NCBI GenBank assembly: GCA_030151225.1
Contig: JASLEG010000058.1
Coordinates: 1-11,193, forward strand
Length of the DNA: 11,193 bases
Reading direction: 5' to 3'
Source: Burkholderia sp.
GTDB taxonomy: Bacteria > Pseudomonadota > Gammaproteobacteria > Burkholderiales > Burkholderiaceae
Positions 5,882 through 11,193 of the stretch are shown here, piece by piece. The position numbers and the translations under genes were made by a program. How positions within the stretch are numbered: position 1 is the first letter of the stretch; every line of letters starts with the position of its first letter. The notes under the pieces were generated by a model. That model worked only from the letters and a program-made list of their open reading frames with translations, searched no databases and was not told the origin of the DNA.

Positions 5882-7438
5882 TCAGGCGTCGCCGCGCAGC
5901 GGGCCGGGCTTCGCGGGCGCGAGCGAATCGGACGTCAGCGCCGAGGCCGCGGCCATGGCCGCCGCGCCGGTATCCAGACCGGCAGAGGCCGCTGCCGCAT
6001 CCGCCTCGGGCGCGGCGTGCATGCCGCTGGCGGCCGGGTCGCGTCGCGCGGCGTCGTCCTGGGCGAGCAGCCGGTCGCGCACGAAGCCGATGTGCTCGCG
6101 CAACACGTAGAACTGCCCCGCGAAGGCGAGCGGCATCTTCATGCGGTTCACCGCGTCCTCCACGTCGTCGAGCTTGTCGAGCAGCGCGAGCCGCTCGCGT
6201 GGCGGCAGTTCGCCGAGTGCGCTGCGTTCGAGCGTGATCAGCGCGCCGTACCAGCGGTAGATCCGCGAGCGCACGCGCCAGCCGTACAGCAGCGGCACGA
6301 AGCGCAGCCCCGGGATCAGCACCACCACGAGCGGCACCACGATCACCAGCAGCCGGTCCACCAGGCTCGCCACCCAGAACGGCAGCTGGCGATAGAGGAA
6401 GGTCTTGCCCGACTTGTAGTAGCGCGCCGCGTCGTCCGACAGCGGGATCGCGCTGTGCGTGACCGGCGACGGGAATTCGCCGGCGCGCTGCAGGATCGTG
6501 GCGCGGCCGTGCACCTCGCGCGCGGCCTCGATCAGCAGATCGGACAGCGCCGGGTGCAGCGAATCGCGCGCGATCAGCTCGACGGTCGGCGACAGCGTGT
6601 GGATGTCCTCGGCCGGCAGGTTGGTGCCGGGATCGTACACGCCCATCGGCAGCGTGATGTCGGTCAGGTAGGGCAGGCGGCGCGCATAGGCGTCGGCCTG
6701 CGTGAAGGAGTAGAAATGCACGCCCGGCGCGCGGAACAGCTTCGCCATCACCGGGATCTGGGTGGAGTCGCCCGACAGGAAGGCCGCGTCGATGCGCCCG
6801 TCGATCAGCGCGCGCGCCGCGTCCTCGCCGGCCAGCGGCAGCAGGCTGGTGGCGCCGCCGGGCACGATGCCGTTCAGCTTCAGCAGCGCCAGACCAAGCT
6901 CGCGCGAGCCGCTGCCGTCCGGGCCCAGCGCGAGCCGCTTGCCGCGAAACTGCGAGAGCCGCGCGATCGGCCTGCCGCGATAGAGGATCGCGATCGGCAC
7001 GTAGCCGATGCTGCCGAGCGAGACCAGCGAGTCGGCCTGGCCCTTCTGTTCGAGGCCGCTCTGCACGAAGGCCACGTCGACCTTCGCGTGCGGATCGAGC
7101 AGGCGCTGCAGGTTCTGCGCCGAGCCCTCGGACGGCAGCACGTCGAGCGTGATGCCATTCTTCGCGAGGATCCGTCGGTACTTCTGCGCGGCGGCCCAGT
7201 TGGTGCTGCCGGGCGGGCCGGCCGACAGCGTCAGGTGGGTGGGCGGCGCGGGCTGGATCAGCCGGATCGCGAGCCAGATCGCGGCGGCGCCGAGCAGCAG
7301 CGCCGGGCCGAACGACATGGCCAGGTCGCGCCACGACACCGCGACGAAACGGGCCAGGATCCGGTGTGGGCGGCCTGGGCGGGGGGAAGGATCGATCATC
7401 GGCATGGCGGGCGGGGCGGGAGCGCGACGATCAGGCAT
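5882..7438 (-). CDS. TAXI-family solute-binding protein, membrane-anchored
   Basis: This belongs to the TAXI branch of TRAP-transporter binding proteins (NMT1-like fold). The product has 518 residues from the start at 7438. A first membrane segment lies near residues 41-61 (MSFGPALLLGAAAIWLAIRL), followed by the periplasmic binding domain starting LTLSAGPPGSTNWAAAQKY and including SEGSAQNLQRLL, VDVAFVQSG and KRLALGPDGSGSRELG. A second hydrophobic span near 355-380 (LLVIVVPLVVVLIPGLRF) leads to a cytoplasmic-looking helical region (LPPRERLALLDKLDDVEDAV) and an Ala-rich tail. Ordinary TAXI proteins are about 320 residues, secreted, and encoded beside a fused DctQM permease. Here there is no permease gene and both ends are tethered, which suggests a sensor-like or accessory role. 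The start is uncertain: ATG at 7405 and 7399 are in frame and none has a good ribosome-binding site. Confidence 0.83.
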   Translation of the reverse strand: MPDRRAPAPPAMPMIDPSPRPGRPHRILARFVAVSWRDLAMSFGPALLLGAAAIWLAIRLIQPAPPTHLTLSAGPPGSTNWAAAQKYRRILAKNGITLDVLPSEGSAQNLQRLLDPHAKVDVAFVQSGLEQKGQADSLVSLGSIGYVPIAILYRGRPIARLSQFRGKRLALGPDGSGSRELGLALLKLNGIVPGGATSLLPLAGEDAARALIDGRIDAAFLSGDSTQIPVMAKLFRAPGVHFYSFTQADAYARRLPYLTDITLPMGVYDPGTNLPAEDIHTLSPTVELIARDSLHPALSDLLIEAAREVHGRATILQRAGEFPSPVTHSAIPLSDDAARYYKSGKTFLYRQLPFWVASLVDRLLVIVVPLVVVLIPGLRFVPLLYGWRVRSRIYRWYGALITLERSALGELPPRERLALLDKLDDVEDAVNRMKMPLAFAGQFYVLREHIGFVRDRLLAQDDAARRDPAASGMHAAPEADAAAASAGLDTGAAAMAAASALTSDSLAPAKPGPLRGDA

Positions 7439-7529
7439 CCTGAATCGCTGCCGCGGTCGCTGCGATGGTAACCGAGTTCGGCGGCGCCGCGGCAGGCCCG
7501 TCGCGGGCCTGATCCGGCGCGCAAATGCT

Positions 7530-7558
7530 TTGCGCTTCGCGGGCCGCTGGATTACATT
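7530..7558 (+). promoter_or_regulatory. Weak candidate sigma-70 promoter for the BON gene
   Basis: TTGCGC (7530-7535) and TACATT (7553-7558) are separated by 17 nt and match three and four of six consensus bases. If used, it would give an untranslated leader of about 230 nt that includes the dyad cluster. This is a weak match and a nearer promoter cannot be excluded. Confidence 0.25.
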
Positions 7559-7699
7559 GTGCGACGCAGCCGCGCCTCGTCCGTCGCGGCGCGACCCGGC
7601 ACATCCACAAGACCGGGCGCGAGACGGACAGGGCCCGGCAGTCCGGTGCGCCGTGCGCGCAGCGGGCGAATGCAGCGCCTCTCGCATGCTTCGTGAAAA

Positions 7700-7769
7700 C
7701 GTCGGCCGACGGCACCCGTCGCCGGCCGTTGTCTGGGGGTTGAACGGCCACCGCTCGTCGGCGGCCGTT
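7700..7769 (+). promoter_or_regulatory. Cluster of overlapping dyads upstream of the BON gene
   Basis: The stretch contains a perfect 12-bp palindrome CGTCGGCCGACG (7700-7711), a small stem CGACGG/CCGTCG (7708-7713 with 7717-7722), and GGCCGTT at both 7724-7730 and 7763-7769 flanking a single AACGGCC at 7743-7749. The central strand can pair with either side but not both, giving two mutually exclusive hairpins with 12- and 13-nt loops. The second ends 17 nt before the ribosome-binding site. A regulatory role is inference. Confidence 0.4.
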
Positions 7770-7786
7770 TCCGGAATTCACATACC

Positions 7787-7792
7787 AAGGAG
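7787..7792 (+). promoter_or_regulatory. Strong ribosome-binding site of the BON gene
   Basis: AAGGAG lies 5 nt before the ATG at 7798. It is one of the strongest ribosome-binding sites in the window and fixes the start of this short gene. Confidence 0.8.
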
Positions 7793-7797
7793 CAAAC

Positions 7798-8163
7798 ATG
7801 AAGTCGATCGTGTGGAAGGCACTGGGCAGCGCGCTCGTCGCGGCATTGGTGTGCGGCAACGTGCACGCGCAGGCGAGCGACGCGGCCAGCACCGATACGC
7901 CGGCGGCCGCCAAGAGCGCGTCGAAGGCGGCCGTGAAATCGGCGCATCGTCAGAACCGCAAGCTCGGCTACGCGGTGCGCAAGGCCATCAGCAAGGCCGG
8001 CGGCATCGATGTGTCGAACATCACCGTGCGCTCGAAGGGCGGCGCGATCTCGCTGCAGGGCACGGTGCCCGACGCATCGCAGATCGACAAGGCCGGCGAA
8101 GCCGCCAAGGGCGTGAAGGGCGTCACCTCGGTCGACAACACGCTGACCGTCCAGCAGCAGTAA
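7798..8163 (+). CDS. Periplasmic single-BON-domain protein
   Basis: This encodes a 121-residue exported protein. A signal peptide covers residues 1 to about 24-26 (MKSIVWKALGSALVAALVC, then cleavage near VHA/QA). An Ala/Lys-rich linker follows, and one BON domain fills roughly residues 50-119: helix LGYAVRKAISKAGGIDVSNI, strand ITVRSKGGAISLQGTV with the conserved glycine, helix ASQIDKAGEAAKGVKGV, and final strand VTSVDNTLTVQQQ. BON domains are small envelope domains thought to bind phospholipid or other surfaces, as in OsmY and DolP (which have two). This single-domain form is common as a small envelope-stress protein in Burkholderia relatives, as I recall. It is a single-gene unit, converging on the TSUP gene through a hairpin terminator. 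Expression level and stress response cannot be read from the sequence, but the strong ribosome-binding site suggests good translation. Confidence 0.9.
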   Translation: MKSIVWKALGSALVAALVCGNVHAQASDAASTDTPAAAKSASKAAVKSAHRQNRKLGYAVRKAISKAGGIDVSNITVRSKGGAISLQGTVPDASQIDKAGEAAKGVKGVTSVDNTLTVQQQ

Positions 8164-8187
8164 GCGGCCGCCAGCCAGCGGCGCCGG

Positions 8188-8209
8188 CGCGGCGGAGCCT
8201 TCCGCCGCG
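8188..8209. terminator. Hairpin terminator between convergent BON and TSUP genes
   Basis: A 9-bp perfect stem, CGCGGCGGA (8188-8196) with TCCGCCGCG (8201-8209), closes a four-base loop and lies midway between the BON stop (8163) and the TSUP stop (8221). On the plus strand GTTG follows. Its position between convergent genes and its stability make it the best terminator candidate in the window, although the T tract is minimal. Confidence 0.55.
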
Positions 8210-8220
8210 TTGCCCGCCGC

Positions 8221-9009
8221 TCAGGCCGTCACCAGCTTCACCCCCACCGCCACCAGCGTGGCCGCGAGCACGTTGCGCAGCAGGCGCTCGGGCGCGCGCG
8301 CCGACAGCAGGCTGCCGATCACGATGCCGGGCAGCGAGCCCAGCAGCAGCGACACCAGCATCCCCCAGTCCACCGAACCGAGCAGCCAGTGGCCCATGCC
8401 CGCCACCAGCGTGAGCGGCACCGCGTGCGCGATGTCCGAGCCCACGATGCGGGTCGTCGACAGCGTCGGATACAGCAACAGCAGCACCGTCACGCCGATC
8501 GCGCCGGCGCCCACCGAGGTCATCGACACCAGCACGCCGAGCACCACGCCGGTCGCGACCGTCAGCGCCGTGGTGCGCAGCGGGTTCGGTGCAAGCGCGT
8601 GGCGCGTGGCGAACGCGGCCAGCTGCGGGCGGAAGATCAGCGCGACCGAGGTCAGCAGCAATGCGACGCCGAGCACGATCTGGATCAGCCGATTGGTCGA
8701 AGCCGAGCCGAAGCCGTGGGCGTGCAGCAGCCACAGCGTGAGCGCGGCGGCCGGCACGCTGCCGGCCGCCAGCCGGCCCGTGATGCGCCAGTCGATCGAG
8801 CCCTTCGAGCCGTGCACGAAGGTGCCGGTGGCCTTGGTGGCGGCCGCGTAGAGCAGGTCGGTGCCGACCGCGGTGGCCGGGTGCACGTTGAACAGCAGGA
8901 CCAGGATCGGCGTCATCAGCGAGCCGCCACCGACGCCGGTGAGGCCCACGAGGAAACCGACGAACAGGCCGGAGGCGGAGTACAGCAGATCGATATGGGG
9001 GAACGGCAT
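8221..9009 (-). CDS. TSUP (TauE/SafE) family membrane permease
   Basis: This is an inner-membrane transporter of the TSUP (sulfite exporter TauE/SafE) family, 262 residues from the chosen start. Two homologous halves are visible. The first opens with LLYSASGLFVGFLVGLTGVG and then GGSLMTPILVLLFNVHPATAVGTDLLYAA; the second has ATGVVLGVLVSMTSVGAGAIG and RIVGSDIAHAVPLTLVAGMGH. Both carry the small-residue TGVGGG / TSVGAG turn typical of the family, and about seven or eight hydrophobic spans can be counted. Members export or import sulfite, sulfonates or other organic anions; the substrate here is unknown. The start at 9009 places the first membrane span near the N-terminus as usual, while ATG at 9051 adds 14 poorly conserved residues; neither has a clear ribosome-binding site. 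It is divergent from the second lysR gene, a layout that often goes with regulation of the permease by that regulator. Confidence 0.88.
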   Translation of the reverse strand: MPFPHIDLLYSASGLFVGFLVGLTGVGGGSLMTPILVLLFNVHPATAVGTDLLYAAATKATGTFVHGSKGSIDWRITGRLAAGSVPAAALTLWLLHAHGFGSASTNRLIQIVLGVALLLTSVALIFRPQLAAFATRHALAPNPLRTTALTVATGVVLGVLVSMTSVGAGAIGVTVLLLLYPTLSTTRIVGSDIAHAVPLTLVAGMGHWLLGSVDWGMLVSLLLGSLPGIVIGSLLSARAPERLLRNVLAATLVAVGVKLVTA

Positions 9010-9153
9010 CGGCTTGGGGCTCGGGGTGGCGCGCGGGTCGAAACCCGGCATTGTCGCAAAACTGGCGCTCGGGCGTGAAAATCTCCGTCGGCGCGTCGGC
9101 CGATCGCGTGACGCGCGGTGGGAGGAATCCGGGACGGCGGGCCGCGTGGCGGC

Positions 9154-9162
9154 TGCTATGCT
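9154..9162 (+). promoter_or_regulatory. Candidate extended -10 promoter for the second lysR gene
   Basis: TGCTATGCT matches the extended -10 pattern TGnTATAAT at the TG and four of six core bases, but no convincing -35 box lies upstream. It would give a leader of about 25 nt carrying the GGGAGGA ribosome-binding site at 9181-9187. Confidence 0.3.
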
Positions 9163-9194
9163 GATTTGAGCACCGTTGCCGGGAGGACACGCCG

Positions 9195-10106
9195 ATGGAC
9201 CGCCTCAATGCCATGCAAGCCTTCGTCGCCGCCGTCGAGACGGGTTCGTTCGCGGCCGCCGCGCGGCGCGCGAAGCTCGGTGCGAGCGCCGTGTCGCACG
9301 CGATCGCGGGCCTCGAGCGCCACGTCGGCGTGGCGCTGCTGGCCCGTACCTCGCGCGGCCTGGCACCGACCGAGGCGGGGCAGCAGTATTACGAGCGCGC
9401 CTGCCGCGTGCTCGACGAGGCCGACGAAGCCGAGCAGGCGGCGCGCGGCGTCGGCGGCGGGTTGACCGGCACGCTGCGCGTGAGCGCGTCGCCGGCCGTC
9501 GCGAGCCTGCACGTGGTGCCGGTGCTCGAGGCCTTCCTCGACGAGCACCCCGATCTCGGCGTCGAACTGCGGCTCGACGATCGGCACGCCGAGCCGTCCG
9601 GCGCGCACGTCGACGTGGCGCTGCGGATCGGACACGGCGCGGCCGACGGCGCCGCGGCCGCCCGCAAGATCGGCGAGCGCGCGCGGCGCGTGATCGGGTC
9701 GAACGCGTATTTCCGGCGCGCCGGCATGCCGGCCACGCCCGAGGAGCTGGCCCACCATCAGGTGGTGGTGGGCGACGGCCGCGCCGGCGGCGCCGTGTGG
9801 CGGTTCCGGCGCCACGGCACGGAAGTGTCGGTGGAGACCTCGGGCCGCCTGCGCGTGTGCGAGGCCGAGGGCGTGCGCGCTGCGACGCTGGCCGGGCTCG
9901 GCCTCGCGATCGCCTCCGAATGGCTGTTCGACGATGCGTTGCGCGACGGCCGCGTCTGTACCGTGCTCGAGCAGTGGACGCTGCCGCCGGTCGAGCTGTG
10001 GGCCGTGTTTCCGGCCGGCCCGCTCGCGCCGGCCCGGGCTCGCGCGTTCGTCGCCTTCGTCGAGGCGACGCTCGGGGTGGCCGCGGCGCAGCGCGATCCG
10101 GCCTGA
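9195..10106 (+). CDS. LysR-family transcriptional regulator (CrgA-type)
   Basis: This is a LysR regulator of 303 residues, the usual size. The DNA-binding domain covers residues 1-60: MDRLNAMQAFVAAVETGSFA, then AARRAKLGASAVSHAIAGLE, then VGVALLARTSRGLAPTEAG. A linker helix and the effector domain follow from about residue 90, starting GTLRVSASPAVASLHVVPVL and with VDVALRIGHG and WAVFPAGPLAPARARAFVAF near the end, as in the CrgA-type group that usually starts with MDRL. The start is firm because GGGAGGA lies 7 nt upstream of the ATG. The gene diverges from the TSUP permease across 185 bases, so the permease and the regulator itself are the first targets to consider. No ligand can be deduced. 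Confidence 0.9.
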   Translation: MDRLNAMQAFVAAVETGSFAAAARRAKLGASAVSHAIAGLERHVGVALLARTSRGLAPTEAGQQYYERACRVLDEADEAEQAARGVGGGLTGTLRVSASPAVASLHVVPVLEAFLDEHPDLGVELRLDDRHAEPSGAHVDVALRIGHGAADGAAAARKIGERARRVIGSNAYFRRAGMPATPEELAHHQVVVGDGRAGGAVWRFRRHGTEVSVETSGRLRVCEAEGVRAATLAGLGLAIASEWLFDDALRDGRVCTVLEQWTLPPVELWAVFPAGPLAPARARAFVAFVEATLGVAAAQRDPA

Positions 10107-10380
10107 TGTCGGATCAGTGGCTCGACGGCCGTGCGTGGTCGGTTTTCGTCGTCAGACAGTCAAGAAAGGTGGCGAATGCTCACGACGATTCCGGATTTTC
10201 CCCGTCATGCGCCATTTGATGCGAATCGTTGAAAATGATTGAAGATATGCGATCGATTCGCCGGCGGAGTTCGCTTCAAACGCTTTCCAGTAAAGGATCG
10301 GGGCGGTTGATGGCCGGTTCTGAGCGTTCATTTTGATTCGATGCCGATCATCGTCATTCTGATTTTCGAATTGCCGATTC

Positions 10381-10427
10381 GTTACGCCCGTCGCGCGTAA
10401 CGTTCCATTTGCGCGTTACGTTACGCG
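10381..10427. promoter_or_regulatory. GTTACG motif cluster with 9-bp dyad
   Basis: GTTACG occurs at 10381-10386, 10415-10420 and 10420-10425, and as its reverse complement CGTAAC at 10396-10401. CGCGTAACG (10394-10402) and CGTTACGCG (10419-10427) form a perfect 9-bp inverted pair separated by 16 nt. Four copies in 47 bases upstream of a secreted protein gene looks like a regulator-binding array, but the binding protein is unknown. Confidence 0.4.
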
Positions 10428-10449
10428 AGCGCATCTTCACGCGTGTTCG

Positions 10450-10470
10450 CCGGCATCGGATCGATGCCGG
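10450..10470. promoter_or_regulatory. Short perfect dyad in the leader of the secreted protein
   Basis: CCGGCATCG and CGATGCCGG are a 9-bp perfect inverted pair around GAT, about 150 nt upstream of the next gene. It could be an operator or a hairpin that ends transcripts from the lysR gene; there is no T run. Confidence 0.3.
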
Positions 10471-10622
10471 ATCGCGCAGGCCCCGCATGTAGCCGGACGA
10501 TTCCGGCGATTTGTTCGACGAAACGCGCCGATGCGGATTCGGTGCGGGCGCTGGCATGGACCCTGCAGTGTTGTCGTCTGCATCTTCACCCGACGGCAAG
10601 ATCAACTGACATGGGGTCAACA

Positions 10623-11193
10623 ATGAAACAACACTTCAAGTTGTCGAGCATCGCGATTTCGGCGGCGGCGGCATTCGGACTCGCGGCGGCCCAGCCGGCG
10701 ATGGCCGATGTCGGGACGCTGGTTTCCGCGCTGGGGGCCAACCTCGATCTGAGCGGGGCACTGAATGCGAGCGGCGGGACGCTCGGCGGCAGCGGTGGCC
10801 TGGCCGGCTCGTCACTCGGCGTGAGCGCCGCGATCAACGCCGCCGACGGCCTCGTGCTGACGATCACGGCGGATGGCGCGACGATCGTCGACCTGACCCT
10901 GGCCAATCTGGCGGTGCCGCTCAAGTCGTCGCTGGGCGGCCTGGCCACCACGGTCCAGGCGATCGCGAGCAACACGCCGCTGGCCGGCGTGATCTCGGGC
11001 CTCGAGACCGCGATCCAGAATCCGGCCGGTGCCCTGACCGGGCTCGTCGGCACCGCGCAGGGCGCGCTGTCGACCGGCGCGGGCGCGCTCGGCACGGCCA
11101 CGGCCGGCCTCGGCTCGGTGGCGGGCACCGCCGCGGGCGCGCTGTCGACGGGTGCGGCCGCGCTGCAGAGCGGTCACCGCTCTGCAGCGCGGC
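10623..11193 (+). CDS. Secreted Ala/Gly-rich repeat protein, incomplete at window end
   Basis: This open frame of at least 190 codons begins with a textbook Sec signal peptide: MKQHFKLSSIAISAAAAFGL, with cleavage after AQPAMA (residue 28) before DVGTLV. The mature part is rich in Ala, Gly, Leu, Ser and Thr with few charges and no cysteine. In the second half a 25-residue unit beginning GTAQGALSTGAGALGTATAG (11049-11123) starts again as GTAAGALSTGAAAL (11124-11165), after which the sequence departs into QSGHRSAAR over a terminal palindrome. ATG at 10623 was chosen; ATG at 10611 is in frame and adds four residues, with its GGGG acting as a possible ribosome-binding site for 10623. It resembles low-complexity surface or matrix proteins of Burkholderia-type genomes, but I cannot name a family. 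It is probably exported to the periplasm or the cell surface. Confidence 0.75.
   Translation, partial: MKQHFKLSSIAISAAAAFGLAAAQPAMADVGTLVSALGANLDLSGALNASGGTLGGSGGLAGSSLGVSAAINAADGLVLTITADGATIVDLTLANLAVPLKSSLGGLATTVQAIASNTPLAGVISGLETAIQNPAGALTGLVGTAQGALSTGAGALGTATAGLGSVAGTAAGALSTGAAALQSGHRSAAR
11049..11165 (+). repeat. In-frame 75-bp (25-residue) tandem repeat, one and a half units
   Basis: Unit one starts at 11049 and unit two at 11124, exactly 75 nt apart. GGCGCGCTGTCGAC occurs at 11061-11074 and 11136-11149. Differences between the units are mostly silent or exchange small residues (Gln/Ala, Gly/Ala), which fits a coding repeat kept in frame. Confidence 0.65.
11157..11193. repeat. Perfect palindrome with 18-bp arms ending at the last base
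   Basis: The arms 11157-11174 and 11176-11193 are exact reverse complements around the single base C at 11175. The right arm reaches the final base of the window, so the symmetry may continue beyond it. It interrupts the repeat pattern of the secreted protein. It may be a fold-back join at a contig end or a real hairpin. Confidence 0.8.

Larger units (their letters stand above)
7439..7797. other. Non-coding leader region between divergent TAXI and BON genes
   Basis: About 360 bases separate the two divergent starts. Reading frames here are short, arginine-rich and without family features, so I see no gene. The region holds a possible promoter (7530-7558), a cluster of dyads (7700-7769) and a strong ribosome-binding site for the BON gene. 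Part of it must also carry the promoter of the minus-strand TAXI gene, which I could not place. Confidence 0.6.
10107..10622. other. 515-bp non-coding stretch, partly AT-richer, before the secreted repeat protein
   Basis: No credible gene is seen here on either strand. Two sampled 60-base rows (10201-10260 and 10321-10380) are only about 42-45% GC, whereas the coding rows are around 70%. The region contains the GTTACG cluster (10381-10427) and a 9-bp dyad with a 3-nt loop (CCGGCATCG at 10450-10458, CGATGCCGG at 10462-10470). It probably holds the promoter and control sites of the gene at 10623, but no promoter boxes were convincing. Confidence 0.6.

Noticed and set aside
4750..6237. 495-codon plus-strand frame across lysR and isomerase genes
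   Set aside because: Antisense shadow spanning two recognised genes; no motif and an Arg-rich end.
5762..7471. 569-codon plus-strand frame opposite the TAXI gene
   Set aside because: Composition is Arg/Gln/His-rich and low in hydrophobic residues; the minus-strand frame carries clear TAXI and membrane features.
7439..7687. Upstream extension of the TAXI frame
   Set aside because: Arg-rich with no similarity to exported or membrane proteins; the membrane segment lies downstream of the chosen ATG.
7525..7743. Small plus-strand frame in the BON leader
   Set aside because: No ribosome-binding site, no domain, and it overlaps the dyad cluster; composition looks random.
10095..10115. GATCCG/CGGATC stem at the end of the second lysR gene
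   Set aside because: Only 6 bp with a 9-nt loop, overlapping the stop codon and with no T run; too weak to call a terminator.
10354..10623. 89-codon minus-strand frame upstream of the secreted protein
   Set aside because: Spans both the AT-richer segment and the motif cluster, with no ribosome-binding site or recognisable pattern.
1..11193. CRISPR array, tRNA, rRNA, insertion sequence or phage gene
   Set aside because: I looked for regularly spaced repeats, tRNA-like cloverleaf ends, transposase motifs and phage proteins and saw none.

Overview
This looks like chromosomal DNA from a high-GC betaproteobacterium, most likely Burkholderia sensu lato. The coding GC content is very high, third codon positions are almost all G or C, and the gene families match (XdhB/XdhC, several LysR regulators, a stand-alone TAXI protein with a C-terminal membrane segment, a small BON protein, a TSUP permease). 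The genus is inferred from protein appearance, not from a search. No tRNA, rRNA, CRISPR array, transposase or phage gene is visible.

Layout. Positions 1-288 form an imperfect inverted repeat whose two arms are each a piece of xdhB, pointing away from each other. The right arm runs into a long 5'-truncated xdhB (to 2135), followed after 4 nt by an xdhC-like gene that has only the C-terminal Rossmann half (2140-2733). Next come a secreted ModA-like solute-binding protein (2844-3632) and a small SnoaL/DUF4440-like protein (3647-4066), closely spaced. Facing them on the minus strand are a LysR regulator (4083-5084), a 2-hydroxychromene-2-carboxylate isomerase/DsbA-fold protein (5143-5781) and a membrane-anchored TAXI solute-binding protein (5882-7438). 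A 360-bp leader rich in dyads precedes a periplasmic BON-domain protein (7798-8163), which converges on a TSUP permease (8221-9009, minus). A second LysR gene (9195-10106) diverges from the permease. A 515-bp non-coding stretch, locally much poorer in GC, leads to a secreted Ala/Gly-rich repeat protein (10623 onward) that is still open at the window end.

How the genes relate. The left third has a molybdenum theme: two molybdoenzyme genes plus a ModA-like binding protein. The xdh genes here look like a damaged or mis-joined copy, since xdhB lacks its N-terminal part and has an in-frame TAG, and XdhC lacks the domain that handles the cofactor. The middle is a mosaic of housekeeping and accessory genes with orphan transport binding proteins (no modBC, no TRAP permease) and two LysR regulators whose targets cannot be read from the sequence.

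Both extremities carry fold-back structures: diverged xdhB arms on the left and a perfect 18-bp-arm palindrome ending exactly at the last base on the right. The window may therefore be a whole contig, and its outermost 300 and 40 bases should be treated with caution. I did not find a convincing new multi-gene system. The most interesting signals are the inverted xdhB junction, the gene-end palindromes (one built from two opposing stop codons), the dyad-rich leader of the BON gene and the GTTACG cluster in the AT-richer intergenic region.
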